Below are positions 54,790 through 63,503 of a stretch of DNA of 64,000 bases, one piece after another. Source of the DNA: Sphingomonas sp. PP-F2F-G114-C0414 (GTDB lineage Bacteria; Pseudomonadota; Alphaproteobacteria; Sphingomonadales; Sphingomonadaceae); NCBI RefSeq assembly GCF_003688595.1, contig NZ_RCWT01000009.1:1-64000 (forward strand), in the 5' to 3' direction. Positions within the stretch are counted from its first letter, which is position 1. Each line of letters starts with the position of its first letter. Under the pieces are notes generated by a model. That model ran no database searches. It was given only the letters and a program-made list of their open reading frames with translations, and was not told where the DNA came from. The translations under genes were made by a program, and so were the position numbers.

Positions 54790-54930
54790 CATTCGTTCAG
54801 CGCGACTTTCCCGTTTCTACGTCTCCGATTGGCCATTTCGGGAAAGGCCAATTGGGAACGGGTCTTGGGAAGTAAGCTGCCCCAGGCTGTCTGCGTGATC
54901 GCCGGGGCGACTGTCCTACCCTAGGTTTGT
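54790..54930. repeat. Dispersed repeat, copy 1
   Basis: This gene-free 140-base segment shares CATTCGTT, GATTGGCCATTTCGGGAAAG and TTGGGAACGGGTCTTGGGAA-like phrases in the same order with 60571-60710. The two copies differ at many positions, so divergence is substantial. The rest of the 54497-54964 gap shows no gene. A minus-strand frame covering it has no domain. Confidence 0.6.
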
Positions 54931-54964
54931 CTTTGGGAAGGTCTCTACAGTCACCCCGCCTGCA

Positions 54965-55921
54965 TCACTTTTCTTGTTGCGCCCCTCGCAGATCGGCATC
55001 GATCAGGGTTGCGACGTCGGTGACCGGAAGACCCTGCCGATCATTGAACGTGCCTGCCTTCGGCCAGGACACACCGCGACCGATGGCGAAGGCGGCGCGG
55101 TATTTGCGCATCATGTTTTTCGGATCGTTCGCTAGCTCTTCCATTAGGATAGGCACGGTCCAAACCGACCGCTTGAAGGCCCGGCCCAGTGCCACCTCCA
55201 ATTTGTCCGCGACCTCGCCATATGTGACGGTGTCACCGGCCAGGAAGACGATCTGGTTGCGGATCGTCGGCTCGAAGAACACGATCTCGGCGGTCAGCAT
55301 ACCGATGTCATCCGGCGTCGTCAGCGTCACAGCGGTATCAAGGCTGCCGAGCGCGTGAACTTCGCTATTCTCCAGATCGACGACGCCAAAGTCCGGCTCG
55401 AACAGGTAGCTCATGAACATGCCCGTGGAGATGATGACCCACTCGGTCTTGTCCTGCGAGCGCAGCAGCGCGCGCACGTCGAGCTGCGCATCGAAGATGT
55501 CCTGCGGCCCGCCACGGCCGATCGCCTCGAAGTCGACGCCGAACTGCCACGGAAAATAGCGCGGGACACCGGATTGCAGCGCCGCCTTGGCGAGCTTCAT
55601 CGGCGTGTTGATCCCCGCTGCGTAACCCGCGCAGCCGATCACCGTATCGTAGTCCGAGAAGAGCGATGCCAGCTCATCGATCGTGTCGTTCACCAGGTCG
55701 CTGATCACGATCTTGATCCCCGCTTCGCGAATTTCGGCGATGTCACGCCGCTTGGAGGGATCGCCCGACTCGACGGCACTCTCGCGGAGAAGGACGCTGA
55801 TCTTGGCACCGTCGATGCCCTTGGCGCGACGCGCCAGATTGCGGAGTACGGGCATGCCAAGCTCGCCAGCACCCAGAACGAGGATATTGCGGGATTTCAC
55901 GTTGGAGACTGTATCGTTCAT
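54965..55921 (-). CDS. NmrA-like NAD(P)-binding protein
   Basis: The 318-residue protein has a Rossmann motif near the start (NILVLGAGELGMPVLRNLAR) and an NmrA/isoflavone-reductase layout: SDYDTVIGCAGYAAGINTPM, AALQSGVPRYFPWQFGVDFE and later FLAGDTVTYGEVADKLEVAL. Such proteins reduce small molecules or sense NADP redox state. The start is ATG 55919-55921. It is divergent from an HxlR regulator, a common pairing in which the regulator controls the reductase in response to electrophiles. Confidence 0.85.
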   Translation of the reverse strand: MNDTVSNVKSRNILVLGAGELGMPVLRNLARRAKGIDGAKISVLLRESAVESGDPSKRRDIAEIREAGIKIVISDLVNDTIDELASLFSDYDTVIGCAGYAAGINTPMKLAKAALQSGVPRYFPWQFGVDFEAIGRGGPQDIFDAQLDVRALLRSQDKTEWVIISTGMFMSYLFEPDFGVVDLENSEVHALGSLDTAVTLTTPDDIGMLTAEIVFFEPTIRNQIVFLAGDTVTYGEVADKLEVALGRAFKRSVWTVPILMEELANDPKNMMRKYRAAFAIGRGVSWPKAGTFNDRQGLPVTDVATLIDADLRGAQQEK

Positions 55922-55990
55922 CGTTCTAACTCGTTTCACCGTGGATGCCGGTGATCTGGCAAGCCACGGGCAAGCGTGAAAGATGGGTAC

Positions 55991-56428
55991 ATGCGTGATA
56001 CTGCCGTTCAATCGCTAAGCGAGGAGGACATCCTCCAATATTCGCAAACGGTGTGTGATGGCCTCCGGGACGATGACGACGGGGTTCGCCGTGAGGTGTT
56101 GGCCCATGCCGGCAACCGCTGGTCGCTTGGTGTCATCCATACGCTCGGCGTGTACGGCCAGCTTCGCCATGCGGAAATCGGCCGACGGATGCACGGTATT
56201 ACGCAGCGGATGCTGACGCGCACACTGCGCCATCTGGAGCGCGATGGATTGGTGGTGCGTCACGACTTCGAGGAGGTGGTTCCTCATGTAGAATATTCTC
56301 TGTCCGAAACCGGACTGAAGCTACTGGTCAGGATGGTTCCGCTTTGGACGTGGATCGTCGAGAACGTCGACAGCGTTCGCGCATCACGGGAGATGTTTGA
56401 TCGGGAACACGCGGGAGAACAGCCCTGA
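55991..56428 (+). CDS. HxlR-family transcription regulator
   Basis: The 145-residue protein has the HxlR winged helix: NRWSLGVIHTLGVYGQLRHA, EIGRRMHGITQRMLTRTLRH and LERDGLVVRHDFEEVVPHVE. The C-terminal dimer helix follows (LLVRMVPLWTWIVENVDSV). An upstream cysteine (QTVCDGL) precedes the domain, as in redox-sensing members. I take ATG 55991; GTG 55976 is an alternative start. The 69-base gap to the divergent NmrA gene should contain its operator. Confidence 0.85.
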   Translation: MRDTAVQSLSEEDILQYSQTVCDGLRDDDDGVRREVLAHAGNRWSLGVIHTLGVYGQLRHAEIGRRMHGITQRMLTRTLRHLERDGLVVRHDFEEVVPHVEYSLSETGLKLLVRMVPLWTWIVENVDSVRASREMFDREHAGEQP

Positions 56429-56598
56429 AGGCGAGATCGGCTGACAGGCTCAGCTTTCCAGAAATACCATCGTCTTCGCGAAAAGACCGCGCCCCGCTAT
56501 GTCTGCTATCGCAGTAAACCGCTCCGTAAGCCGCCCGTCCGCGTCCCTTCAACTGCGGGCCTGGATAGCGTCAGCGCAGGTGGCGGAGGATTGGCTGG

Positions 56599-56856
56599 GT
56601 GCAGATAAATTGGGGGATGCTACCTTTCGTTCTCACCGGCGTCGCTATAACGATTGGCGTTTTCCGATCGACTCGAGCCGAGCAGCCGCCTCCCATTGGG
56701 CGAGAGTTTTTCAGGCCGCATTGGGAGTGGGAGCGAAACAATCCGCTAGTACGCCGTCTTCGTGCAGCAAGTGCATGGCTCACCATCTTTATTGGAGCTT
56801 TCGCTACCCTCGTACTCCTGCTGATATTCTGCGGGGTCGGCCTGCCATTCGATTGA
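56599..56856 (+). CDS. Small two-segment membrane protein
   Basis: The 85-residue protein has two hydrophobic segments: MLPFVLTGVAITIGVF (residues 7-22) and LTIFIGAFATLVLLLIFCGV (about residues 61-80). A positively charged loop lies between them. The start is GTG 56599-56601 with GGAGGA eight bases upstream, a strong ribosome binding site. I do not recognise a family. It stands alone between the HxlR gene and the restriction enzyme. Confidence 0.6.
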   Translation: MQINWGMLPFVLTGVAITIGVFRSTRAEQPPPIGREFFRPHWEWERNNPLVRRLRAASAWLTIFIGAFATLVLLLIFCGVGLPFD

Positions 56857-56981
56857 TCGGCGAATTTCGCCCACACCCGGCTATTCGCCGCCTCCAACCT
56901 TTGTCTAAAAGCCGACGTTTGTTCAACTATTCGGCTTTGACTTGGAACTGCCTCAAGAGAAATAATCGATCGGCTCATGCC

Positions 56982-59918
56982 TTAACGCTCTAACAGTTTT
57001 TCGATCTTCTGGCGTGTTAATCCGTATAGTTGCGCAACACCCTCAGTAAGAGTGCTTTCTAACGCATTTAGTTTTTGCATCAGTCTGTTGCGGTTATGAC
57101 CGGCGACGGTACGAGAAACCTCGCTTGTCGCTTGGACGATAGCGCGCACTGTGTTGGCGACGATTAAATGTTGTGCGTTATTCGCGTCATATTCTAATAC
57201 CGGTAACATTTTCAAATATGTTCCTTTGATCTTAGGAAACGTTTCACGATCATCTTTAAATCGCTTTGACCAGTATAAACTGATTAAGGGGGAGTTCAGA
57301 ATGCCCGCTAGGAAATATGTCGATTCACTATCTATAGGTGAAATCATAAACATCGTATTGAGACACTGATATCCTAGCTCATCTATCGCCACAGTCGGAA
57401 ACGCACCAATTTGCCTACACAGGATTTTGGGCTTACCGTTCTGACGATCGTCATCCCAACAACCTCCGCTTTGAGCTACGCGATCGGTAAGGCAGGCCAA
57501 TCCATCCCACTGAACCTGAAACCTATTTATATTTCTTCCGGCGTAGCACTTGGCATAACTTCGAGGAGCCACGTCACCCGAAATTTGGCGGATATCACCG
57601 GGAAAAAGCTTACTGTTGCGTAGTTGCTTACCGAAATTGACATAGGCTAGCGTGCTTAAAGGTACGCCTCTGCGATCCATTGCTGCCAGTACGTCGGCCT
57701 CGCCGGTTGTGGCCGGAACCAAGAGGCGGCGCTCGTCGGACACTATGTTCGCCAGGGAGACATCGACTTCGCGGCTCACTGACAGTCCAAGCGATGTGAT
57801 GCGGCCTTCTGAGAACGTGATGAACTTCCGTCGCTTGGCAGCGTCGAAATGAAACACGCAAGTATCTACGCTAGCCCCGGCAAAAACCCGACCCTTGATA
57901 TTTATTATCGATTTTAGGTTACCAGTTGAAGATAAAAGACTCCGAAGCGCAATCGCATAATTATTAGTCAAAAAGTTTGACGGAACGATATAAGATAATA
58001 TGCCACGAGCACTTAATAATTGAATTCCTCGTTCAATAAAAACGTGAAATAGGTCGATTTTAAATTCTGCAACCTTGTATTTTTCGGCAATATACTCGCG
58101 AACTGCCGGTTGACGGTTATCATCCTGCAAAAGAACGTAAGGCGGATTTCCGATAATTATATCAAACTTCCGTCCTTTGGTAGAATATGCTATGAACGAT
58201 TTCCAATTGAACGGGTTAACCTTGATTTCGTCAACTAGTTCAGAAGAGAAGCTTGGTTGAGCGTATATGTCAGTTGACACTAAGGAATTACCACATCTGA
58301 TATTTTTTCCCAAATCTGGCAATGCTCTTACATTGAAGAGGCTCATTTGCGCAGCGAGTGCATCAGCACGCTCGCCTTCAAGAACCTTCATAAGCAATGA
58401 AAGCTTAGTAACTTCTACTGCCTGATTATCGACATCCACGCCGTAAATATGACTAATTAGTATCCGGCGCTTCTCTGCGATGGTAAGCCGCCATTTGCCT
58501 TGAGATACTTCGTATAAGCGGGGATTTCTTCCCTTTGCATACTTATCCACGCCCTCGGATACGTATGCTATGAGATACCAGTCCAAGATATATTGATACG
58601 CTTCGATTAAAAAGGAACCCGATCCGCAAGCGGGATCAAGCACGGTGACTGGGGCGGCATCTTTTGCACGTCCATCTTGTCCACTAACCTGAGCAGTAGA
58701 CCTCCCTTCGAAGTGGGGAGCCAAGGCGCTCTTAACTATATGACGAACAATTGCTGTCGGCGTATAGTAAACGCCACCAGCCTTTCTAACTTCTGGCTTT
58801 TCTTCTACAGAGGCCTTCTTGCCAGAGAGAACAATTTCGTTACCTAGGAATCGCTCATAAACTTGACCAAGTATATCTGCCGGAAGTATAGAAAACTCGT
58901 ACGGACTCTCAGGATAATATAGCTTTGAAAATATCGTGCTTAATACTTTGTCGGATATCAATAGATTTAATGTAACTAAGTCTAAAGTATCCGAATCTCC
59001 GTCAGATCTATTGAAATGGAAAAGTCCCGAATTGTATCGTGCGTCAGCGTTTAGAAATATTCGCTTCAGTCTATCATATACGCCTTTACCGGTGCCAAGA
59101 GCTTTAAGAGATCCGTATGGCTCGAAACCCCGGTCTTCGGCAATCCGGAGAAATATAATGCGATCAATTGTCCGCTGGACCGCATCGTTCAAATCTCGAA
59201 CGCCAAGGGCGCCATTTTTTGCCGCTAGGTCTGTTGCAAGTGCCAGGCGCCAGTTTTCGATTTCGGCAAGGAACGCGCTATCGACCTGCGCGGTGCCTTT
59301 GCGTGTGGCGTCCTGCGCGTACTTGTCGAACGACCCGCGTAAGATTGCTTCACGGCTGAATACGCTAGCAATCTCTTCCCACCGGTCAGGATATTCATCA
59401 TAGGTAAAGTATAATGGCCGGGATTTGCTTGCTTTTTCGCCTAACTTTGGCTGGATGCGGCAATCGTAAACCGCAAACTCCTCAAAGTTGGTGAGGATTG
59501 ATATCGGCAGTTTGGCATTCCACCCGTAACGGCGGAGCTGGAAAGCAGATGCCTGATTATTAGCGATGTCGATCAAAGGCACTTTTGTTTCGACAAAAAA
59601 CTTTCTCACGCCTCCAATTCTAAAAGCATAGTCAGGCGCCTTGGCGCTCCCTCCAATATGAATCGTATCTTCGTGAACGACGTCCTTGTAGGCTTCGGCG
59701 TATCCTGCGGCATTGGAAATATCCCAGCCGAGAGCTTCGAAGAAGGGATCGATGAATTCGATCCGCAGTCGGGTTTCTTTATAGGCGGATGAGCGAAAAG
59801 CTTCACGGTTCCGGCGATAATGCTCGACCAACTCAAGAACTTTAGTCGGTGCCAATTTCGTTGTTCCTAATCCGAAAACACTACGCAAATCATGATTGCA
59901 ATCGGTCCTCGCCGTCAA
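56982..59918 (-). CDS. Single-chain type IIG restriction-modification enzyme
   Basis: The 978-residue protein joins an N-terminal PD-(D/E)xK nuclease (D96 in APDYAFRIGG, E110 and K112 in FFVETKVPL), a gamma-class adenine methyltransferase (DPACGSGSF at 428-436 and NPPYV at 591-595), and a C-terminal target-recognition region (about 740-950). It would both methylate and cut its site. The start is uncertain: TTG 59918, or TTG 59855 with AGGA before it, just ahead of the conserved APTKVLELVEHYRRN. The gene is visibly AT-richer than its neighbours, suggesting recent acquisition. No separate modification gene is nearby. Confidence 0.9.
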   Translation of the reverse strand: MTARTDCNHDLRSVFGLGTTKLAPTKVLELVEHYRRNREAFRSSAYKETRLRIEFIDPFFEALGWDISNAAGYAEAYKDVVHEDTIHIGGSAKAPDYAFRIGGVRKFFVETKVPLIDIANNQASAFQLRRYGWNAKLPISILTNFEEFAVYDCRIQPKLGEKASKSRPLYFTYDEYPDRWEEIASVFSREAILRGSFDKYAQDATRKGTAQVDSAFLAEIENWRLALATDLAAKNGALGVRDLNDAVQRTIDRIIFLRIAEDRGFEPYGSLKALGTGKGVYDRLKRIFLNADARYNSGLFHFNRSDGDSDTLDLVTLNLLISDKVLSTIFSKLYYPESPYEFSILPADILGQVYERFLGNEIVLSGKKASVEEKPEVRKAGGVYYTPTAIVRHIVKSALAPHFEGRSTAQVSGQDGRAKDAAPVTVLDPACGSGSFLIEAYQYILDWYLIAYVSEGVDKYAKGRNPRLYEVSQGKWRLTIAEKRRILISHIYGVDVDNQAVEVTKLSLLMKVLEGERADALAAQMSLFNVRALPDLGKNIRCGNSLVSTDIYAQPSFSSELVDEIKVNPFNWKSFIAYSTKGRKFDIIIGNPPYVLLQDDNRQPAVREYIAEKYKVAEFKIDLFHVFIERGIQLLSARGILSYIVPSNFLTNNYAIALRSLLSSTGNLKSIINIKGRVFAGASVDTCVFHFDAAKRRKFITFSEGRITSLGLSVSREVDVSLANIVSDERRLLVPATTGEADVLAAMDRRGVPLSTLAYVNFGKQLRNSKLFPGDIRQISGDVAPRSYAKCYAGRNINRFQVQWDGLACLTDRVAQSGGCWDDDRQNGKPKILCRQIGAFPTVAIDELGYQCLNTMFMISPIDSESTYFLAGILNSPLISLYWSKRFKDDRETFPKIKGTYLKMLPVLEYDANNAQHLIVANTVRAIVQATSEVSRTVAGHNRNRLMQKLNALESTLTEGVAQLYGLTRQKIEKLLER

Positions 59919-60467
59919 TCACCAATTGGCGGCCGCTAGGAACGCTTAACATCGTCGCGTCGACGGAAGCTGAAATATGACGTTGGTAGAGCGCCGCGCT
60001 AGCGCTTGGACAGGCGACAAACCCGCCGCACCCCCACGAGGTGCGACGCGTTTCCCATCGCTAAAAGACGATCGCCCCTTTGTTCGGTGCATGAACAAGA
60101 GTCCGCTTACGCCGTACGTCGTCCTAAAGCCGACGGGCCGCTATCCTTCCCCATTCACGACATCCATGACGGACGATCATGCGCTAAGCGCAGTCAGCGC
60201 GGAGATGAACAAATGTCTGAAGTTGGGGAGTGGGGAAGGGCGCGCGAATGTCCGCAATTGGGTCTCCCCTCAGCAGGTCGGCCGCGGCAGCTCACGACCA
60301 ACTCACGCCATACATCAGCAAGGGCCTGAAGAGCGGCTTTTTGCCAAACCTGCCACTCACGCTGCGCGAAACCAATGTTCGGCGTTGCGACCTATCCTGG
60401 CCAATCCCCTGCTGAGTCAAAGGGGGCGTGACCTCCCGTGGCGGAAAACACCTGTTTGTCACACAGT
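59919..60467. other. Gene-poor gap upstream of the restriction gene
   Basis: No gene with a ribosome binding site or a recognisable domain is seen here. A plus-strand frame from 59977 has cysteine- and arginine-rich, non-coding composition. The promoter for the restriction gene should lie near its left end. Confidence 0.35.
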
Positions 60468-60505
60468 GGCCCCTGTACATTATTCGGACACAGATTCACG
60501 GTAGG
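60468..60505 (+). mobile_element. Left 38-base terminal inverted repeat, Tn3-like
   Basis: A 38-base sequence begins GGCCCCTGTACATTATTCGG and ends CAGATTCACGGTAGG. It is matched in inverse orientation at 62444-62481 with only three differences. Tn3-family terminal repeats are 38 bases long and end in a TCACG-TAAG-like motif, which this resembles. The outer end faces left. Confidence 0.6.
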
Positions 60506-60570
60506 AATCTGTTGGCCTGAAAGCGCCCAGTGTCGAACGATAAGCTTGCCGATCCGCGCAACGAACGCAC

Positions 60571-60710
60571 CCATTCGTTATGCGCGATCATTCCTGCTTT
60601 CCCATCTCTGATTGGCAATTTCGGGAAAGAGCAATCGGGAACAGATTTTGGGAAAAGAGGGATGGCGCTACGGCTACCAGCGTAATCGCTAGGGCGACTT
60701 TTCTGCTGTG
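60571..60710. repeat. Dispersed repeat, copy 2
   Basis: The second copy of the 140-base repeat described at 54790-54930 contains CATTCGTT, GATTGGCAATTTCGGGAAAG and CGGGAACAGATTTTGGGAAA. It lies inside the segment bounded by the 38-base inverted repeats. Confidence 0.6.
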
Positions 60711-60774
60711 GGTTCCCAATCGGAAGGCTGGGTCGGCCAGTTCGTCCAAGTCCACCCACGCGCGCATACATGGA

Positions 60775-61437
60775 TCACCTATGCCTTGGGGGCCGCGTGC
60801 CGACCAGCCCGCGACGGAACCGAGTTGCGGTCAGTATGGCAAGCTGTGCCACGTCGACGGTCGACTCCATCTGCGCCAAGCCGTCAATGGCGAGCAACGT
60901 GAAACCATGGACCAGGGCCCAGCATGCCAGCACTGCGGCCGTGAGCCCGAGCGCATCCGCCGGATCGACATCGAGCGACGCGTCTTCAGCACCACGGTGC
61001 ACGATATCGCGCAAGACGGCGCGAGCTGCTTCCGCAGCAGCCAACAAATTGGACGGCAGAGCACCATCGGATTGCAGTTCCTGTCCGAACATAAGCCGGT
61101 AATGGGCGGGGTTTTCAAGCCCGAAGCCGATATACGCCATTCCGGTCGCGGTAAGCGCGGCATCCGCGTCTAGGGCGTCCGCTGACGCCATCAACATCCG
61201 TTGCCGCAACGCTTCATATCCCGCCACACCAACGGCAGCCAGCAGTGCGCTCTTGTCGGCGAAATGCCCATAAGGCGCATTGTGGCTGACCCCCGCACGC
61301 CTCGCGACCTCTCGCAGCGAGAAGTCCCAGCGTTGCGTCTCTCGCAGGATTTCGGTCGCTGCGTCGACGAGCCTCTGACGCAAATCGCCGTGGTGGTAGC
61401 CGGCCTTGGACGGCTTCGATGCTGGGGCGGTTGCCAT
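60775..61437 (-). CDS. TetR-family regulator
   Basis: The 220-residue protein has a TetR DNA-binding domain (GYHHGDLRQRLVDAATEILR, then DFSLREVARRAGVSHNAPYG and HFADKSALLAAVG). The C-terminal ligand domain is of the WHG type (GFGLENPAHYRLMFG). The start is ATG 61435-61437; the ORF extends upstream with weaker residues. It is divergent from a small membrane protein, and two operator-like palindromes lie between them, so it probably controls itself and its neighbours. Confidence 0.85.
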   Translation of the reverse strand: MATAPASKPSKAGYHHGDLRQRLVDAATEILRETQRWDFSLREVARRAGVSHNAPYGHFADKSALLAAVGVAGYEALRQRMLMASADALDADAALTATGMAYIGFGLENPAHYRLMFGQELQSDGALPSNLLAAAEAARAVLRDIVHRGAEDASLDVDPADALGLTAAVLACWALVHGFTLLAIDGLAQMESTVDVAQLAILTATRFRRGLVGTRPPRHR

Positions 61438-61460
61438 AAGCGCGATCATCGGCGGCTGCC

Positions 61461-61499
61461 TTGACAGTGTCAACCATTCACCTATCTTGGCATTGTCAA
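61461..61499. promoter_or_regulatory. Two TetR-type operators
   Basis: TTGACAGTGTCAA (61461-61473) is a perfect palindrome, and TTGGCATTGTCAA (61487-61499) is a near copy 26 bases further. They lie between the divergent TetR gene and the plus-strand genes, where the TetR protein would bind. Confidence 0.65.
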
Positions 61500-61529
61500 C
61501 TTCGGTTCAAGAGCGGTAGATAGAGCAGC

Positions 61530-61760
61530 ATGGTTCACGCGGCACGTCTCAGGCAGATCCTTCGCTGGGCCCACATCGGGGAGGCAGCGTTCCTCGGCAC
61601 CTACATCTATTCCCCTTTGCACGCCGATCCGCTGTGGACGGATATCGCGCGGTTCGGGGTGTTTCCCCTCGCGGCCCTAAGCGGTGTATGGATGTGGCAA
61701 CAAGCCCGGATCGGTCGTGCGCTGCGTGGCAATCGTCGCGCGCCTGTCATGCAATCTTGA
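61530..61760 (+). CDS. Small membrane protein beside TetR
   Basis: The 76-residue protein (MVHAARLRQILRWAHIGEAA) has two weakly hydrophobic segments, about residues 16-34 (AFLGTYIYSPLHADPLW) and 42-58 (FGVFPLAALSGVWMW), and a basic C-terminal end. It seems a complete small inner-membrane protein. I recognise the general type as accompanying TetR regulators but not a function. It is directly under the operator pair, 14 bases upstream of the SnoaL remnant. Confidence 0.65.
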   Translation: MVHAARLRQILRWAHIGEAAFLGTYIYSPLHADPLWTDIARFGVFPLAALSGVWMWQQARIGRALRGNRRAPVMQS

Positions 61761-61775
61761 TCCGGAGACGTAGCA

Positions 61776-62224
61776 ATGTATCACGCATTCATCCGCCATC
61801 AGGTCCGCAAGAGCTTTGCCAGCCTCGGCACCGTCCTGCCCTCCAACGAGGTTGGAAACCTGGCTCCCGACGTCGAGCAATCTTTGCCGGGAACAGTGCC
61901 ATCGGCGGAGCGCGCCGGGGGCCGGCAGCCTTCGTCCGCTGGCTAGAACGCGTCTACCGGCTGCTCCCTGACCTGAAGTTCGAGGTGCAGGACGTCATCG
62001 TCTCGGGCGGGCCGTTCAACACCCGCGTGGCGGTTCACTGGCAAAGTAGTGCGAAATCGGTGACGGGCGACCCTTACGTCAATGACGGCGTCCATCTCAT
62101 CCGCATGTCGAAAGGCAGGATCACCCATATCCACGTGTTTACTGACACCGAGGTGATTGCCAGCACGATGGCGGCAGTTGCAGGAAAAGGGATCGAGGAG
62201 GCTGCGGCACTGCCTTTGGGTTGA
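61776..62224 (+). pseudogene. SnoaL-like protein, frameshifted
   Basis: The frame from ATG 61776 reads MYHAFIRHQVRKSFASLG and NLAPDVEQS, then stops early at about 61947. The second frame carries the remaining SnoaL/NTF2-like domain: FAGNSAIGGARRGPAAFVRW, then FEVQDVIVSGGPFNTRVAVH and DGVHLIRMSKGRITHIHVFT. A single missing base near 61885-61893 (CAATCTTTGCC) would join them. SnoaL-like proteins bind or convert small molecules. Either the gene is inactive or the base was lost in the assembly. Confidence 0.7.
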
Positions 62225-62443
62225 TCTACACGACATGTCGGCCAGCGCGACGGATTATCCGTAAGCCGACCGGTCCATCCTCCCAATCCTGGCCGTTACC
62301 GAACCAACTTTCGCCTTGCCATTTTTTTCATAAATGACCGTCTTTGAGGGTATTGACGGCGCTGGCGCATTTCTGCGGCACTGAGCCTTTCGCAAACCTC
62401 TTTCATCCATTGGCCGTAAGGCAGGGCTTGTGTGAAAGCCGGG

Positions 62444-62481
62444 CCTACCGTGAATCTGTGTTCGGATAATGCACAGGGGCC
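62444..62481 (-). mobile_element. Right 38-base terminal inverted repeat, Tn3-like
   Basis: The inverse partner of 60468-60505, with three mismatches, has its outer end (GGGGCC) facing right. The pair encloses 2014 bases with a TetR gene, a small membrane protein and a frameshifted SnoaL gene but no transposase. The transposase fragment at 62482 begins at the very next base. Confidence 0.6.
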
Positions 62482-62685
62482 GTGCTGCGGAATACGACCT
62501 ATCTCGAAGCCGTGATGCGTCTTCTCGAACAGCAGGGCCGACCTGTGCCGTCGCACTTTCTCCAGTATCTCTCGCCGCTGGGGTGGCAACACATCAACCT
62601 GACCGGCGACTGTCTCTGGACAGATGCCGACATCCCCGATGGAAAACTGCGCGCCCTGCGTGGGGCGCTCCGCTCGCGGGACTAA
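62482..62685 (+). pseudogene. Tn3-family transposase C-terminal fragment
   Basis: The 67-residue frame VLRNTTYLEAVMRLLEQQGR, then HFLQYLSPLGWQHINLTGD and KLRALRG, matches the end of Tn3-family TnpA (NTVYLE..., LSPLGWEHINLTGDY...). Over 900 residues, with the catalytic DDE core, are missing. It starts exactly at the outer edge of the 38-base repeat, so it is a relic, probably of the transposase that once mobilised the repeat pair. Confidence 0.8.
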
Positions 62686-62728
62686 CTGCCTTTATCGTAT
62701 ATCTGTGCCCGTTTATGTAGCGTCGCCG

Positions 62729-63256
62729 TTAGGGGGCGATGCCACGCATGATTAACGACAAACGACGATCAAGAGCTGTTTGCCACCCGTCCACACGGTC
62801 GAGCCGCCAGTCACTAGCTACCATGCGGCATACCAGCATCACGTCGTCGGCAGTGATATCAAGCGCGATCTGACCCGCGGTTTTCGCGGCCTGTAAAGGG
62901 GACTCGATAACGCCGATGATCTTGGCCTCGCTGACACCATCGTCCCGGTAGTCCGCCATATCAGGTAGCGCCGCCAAATATTTATCATAAAGCATCATCA
63001 TTTCGGCGAAGAGTCGGAGAAAATGAAGCGGGTCTCTAACCGGGGCAGCCAGCACAACGACGATGGCATGAAGTTCGTGTTCGAGCACCGCCTCGTACAG
63101 GGCTGCACGGTCGGTGAAGTGTCGATAAAAGGTCCCGCGAGTTACCTTGGCGAGCTGGCAGATGCGCTCAACGGGGACATCACCGCCTTCGTCCTGCATC
63201 AGCCGCTTGCCAGCGGCTATCAGCTTCTCACGATTGGCTTCGGCATCCCTACGCAT
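62729..63256 (-). CDS. TetR-family regulator of the adjacent MFS gene
   Basis: The 175-residue protein has a TetR DNA-binding domain (MRRDAEANREKLIAAGKRLM, VPVERICQLAKVTRGTFYRH) and a helical C-terminal domain (LHFLRLFAEMMMLYDKYLAA). The start is ATG 63254-63256; the longer upstream frame is non-coding in appearance. It lies on the same strand as the following MFS pump gene, about 250 bases downstream of its end, and may control it. Confidence 0.82.
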   Translation of the reverse strand: MRRDAEANREKLIAAGKRLMQDEGGDVPVERICQLAKVTRGTFYRHFTDRAALYEAVLEHELHAIVVVLAAPVRDPLHFLRLFAEMMMLYDKYLAALPDMADYRDDGVSEAKIIGVIESPLQAAKTAGQIALDITADDVMLVCRMVASDWRLDRVDGWQTALDRRLSLIMRGIAP

Positions 63257-63306
63257 TGCAAACCTCGGTAATTGTGGAACGCCGCGTAGCAGGAAGATGA
63301 CATCCA

Positions 63307-63339
63307 ACAAAGCTCGGCGCTTTCGACGCCAAGCTTTGT
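63307..63339. terminator. Hairpin between TetR and MFS genes
   Basis: ACAAAGCT (63307-63314) pairs with AGCTTTGT (63332-63339), extended inward by GGCG/CGCC after one mismatch, around a seven-base loop. It could terminate the minus-strand MFS transcript or serve as a TetR operator. No U-run favours the first. Confidence 0.4.
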
Positions 63340-63503
63340 CGCATCAGGCAGCCCATGCCTTTCCGTTGGCAAATTTCGCGACAGCCGACGTGCACTTGTT
63401 ATCTTGCGCCTTCACCTCGTCGAGGGTCATCACGATCTTAGTTGAGGCGTGATCATCGCTGATATGTTTCGCAAGAAATGACAACTCTCTATTGTTCCGT
63501 CAA

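Noticed and set aside
59977..60504. 175-residue plus-strand frame in the gap upstream of the restriction gene
   Set aside because: It has no domain or ribosome binding site and it runs into the left 38-base repeat.
63352..63492. 46-residue minus-strand frame from a TTG between MFS and TetR genes
   Set aside because: The composition is plausible (KIVMTLDEVKAQDNKC), but there is no ribosome binding site and no known family.
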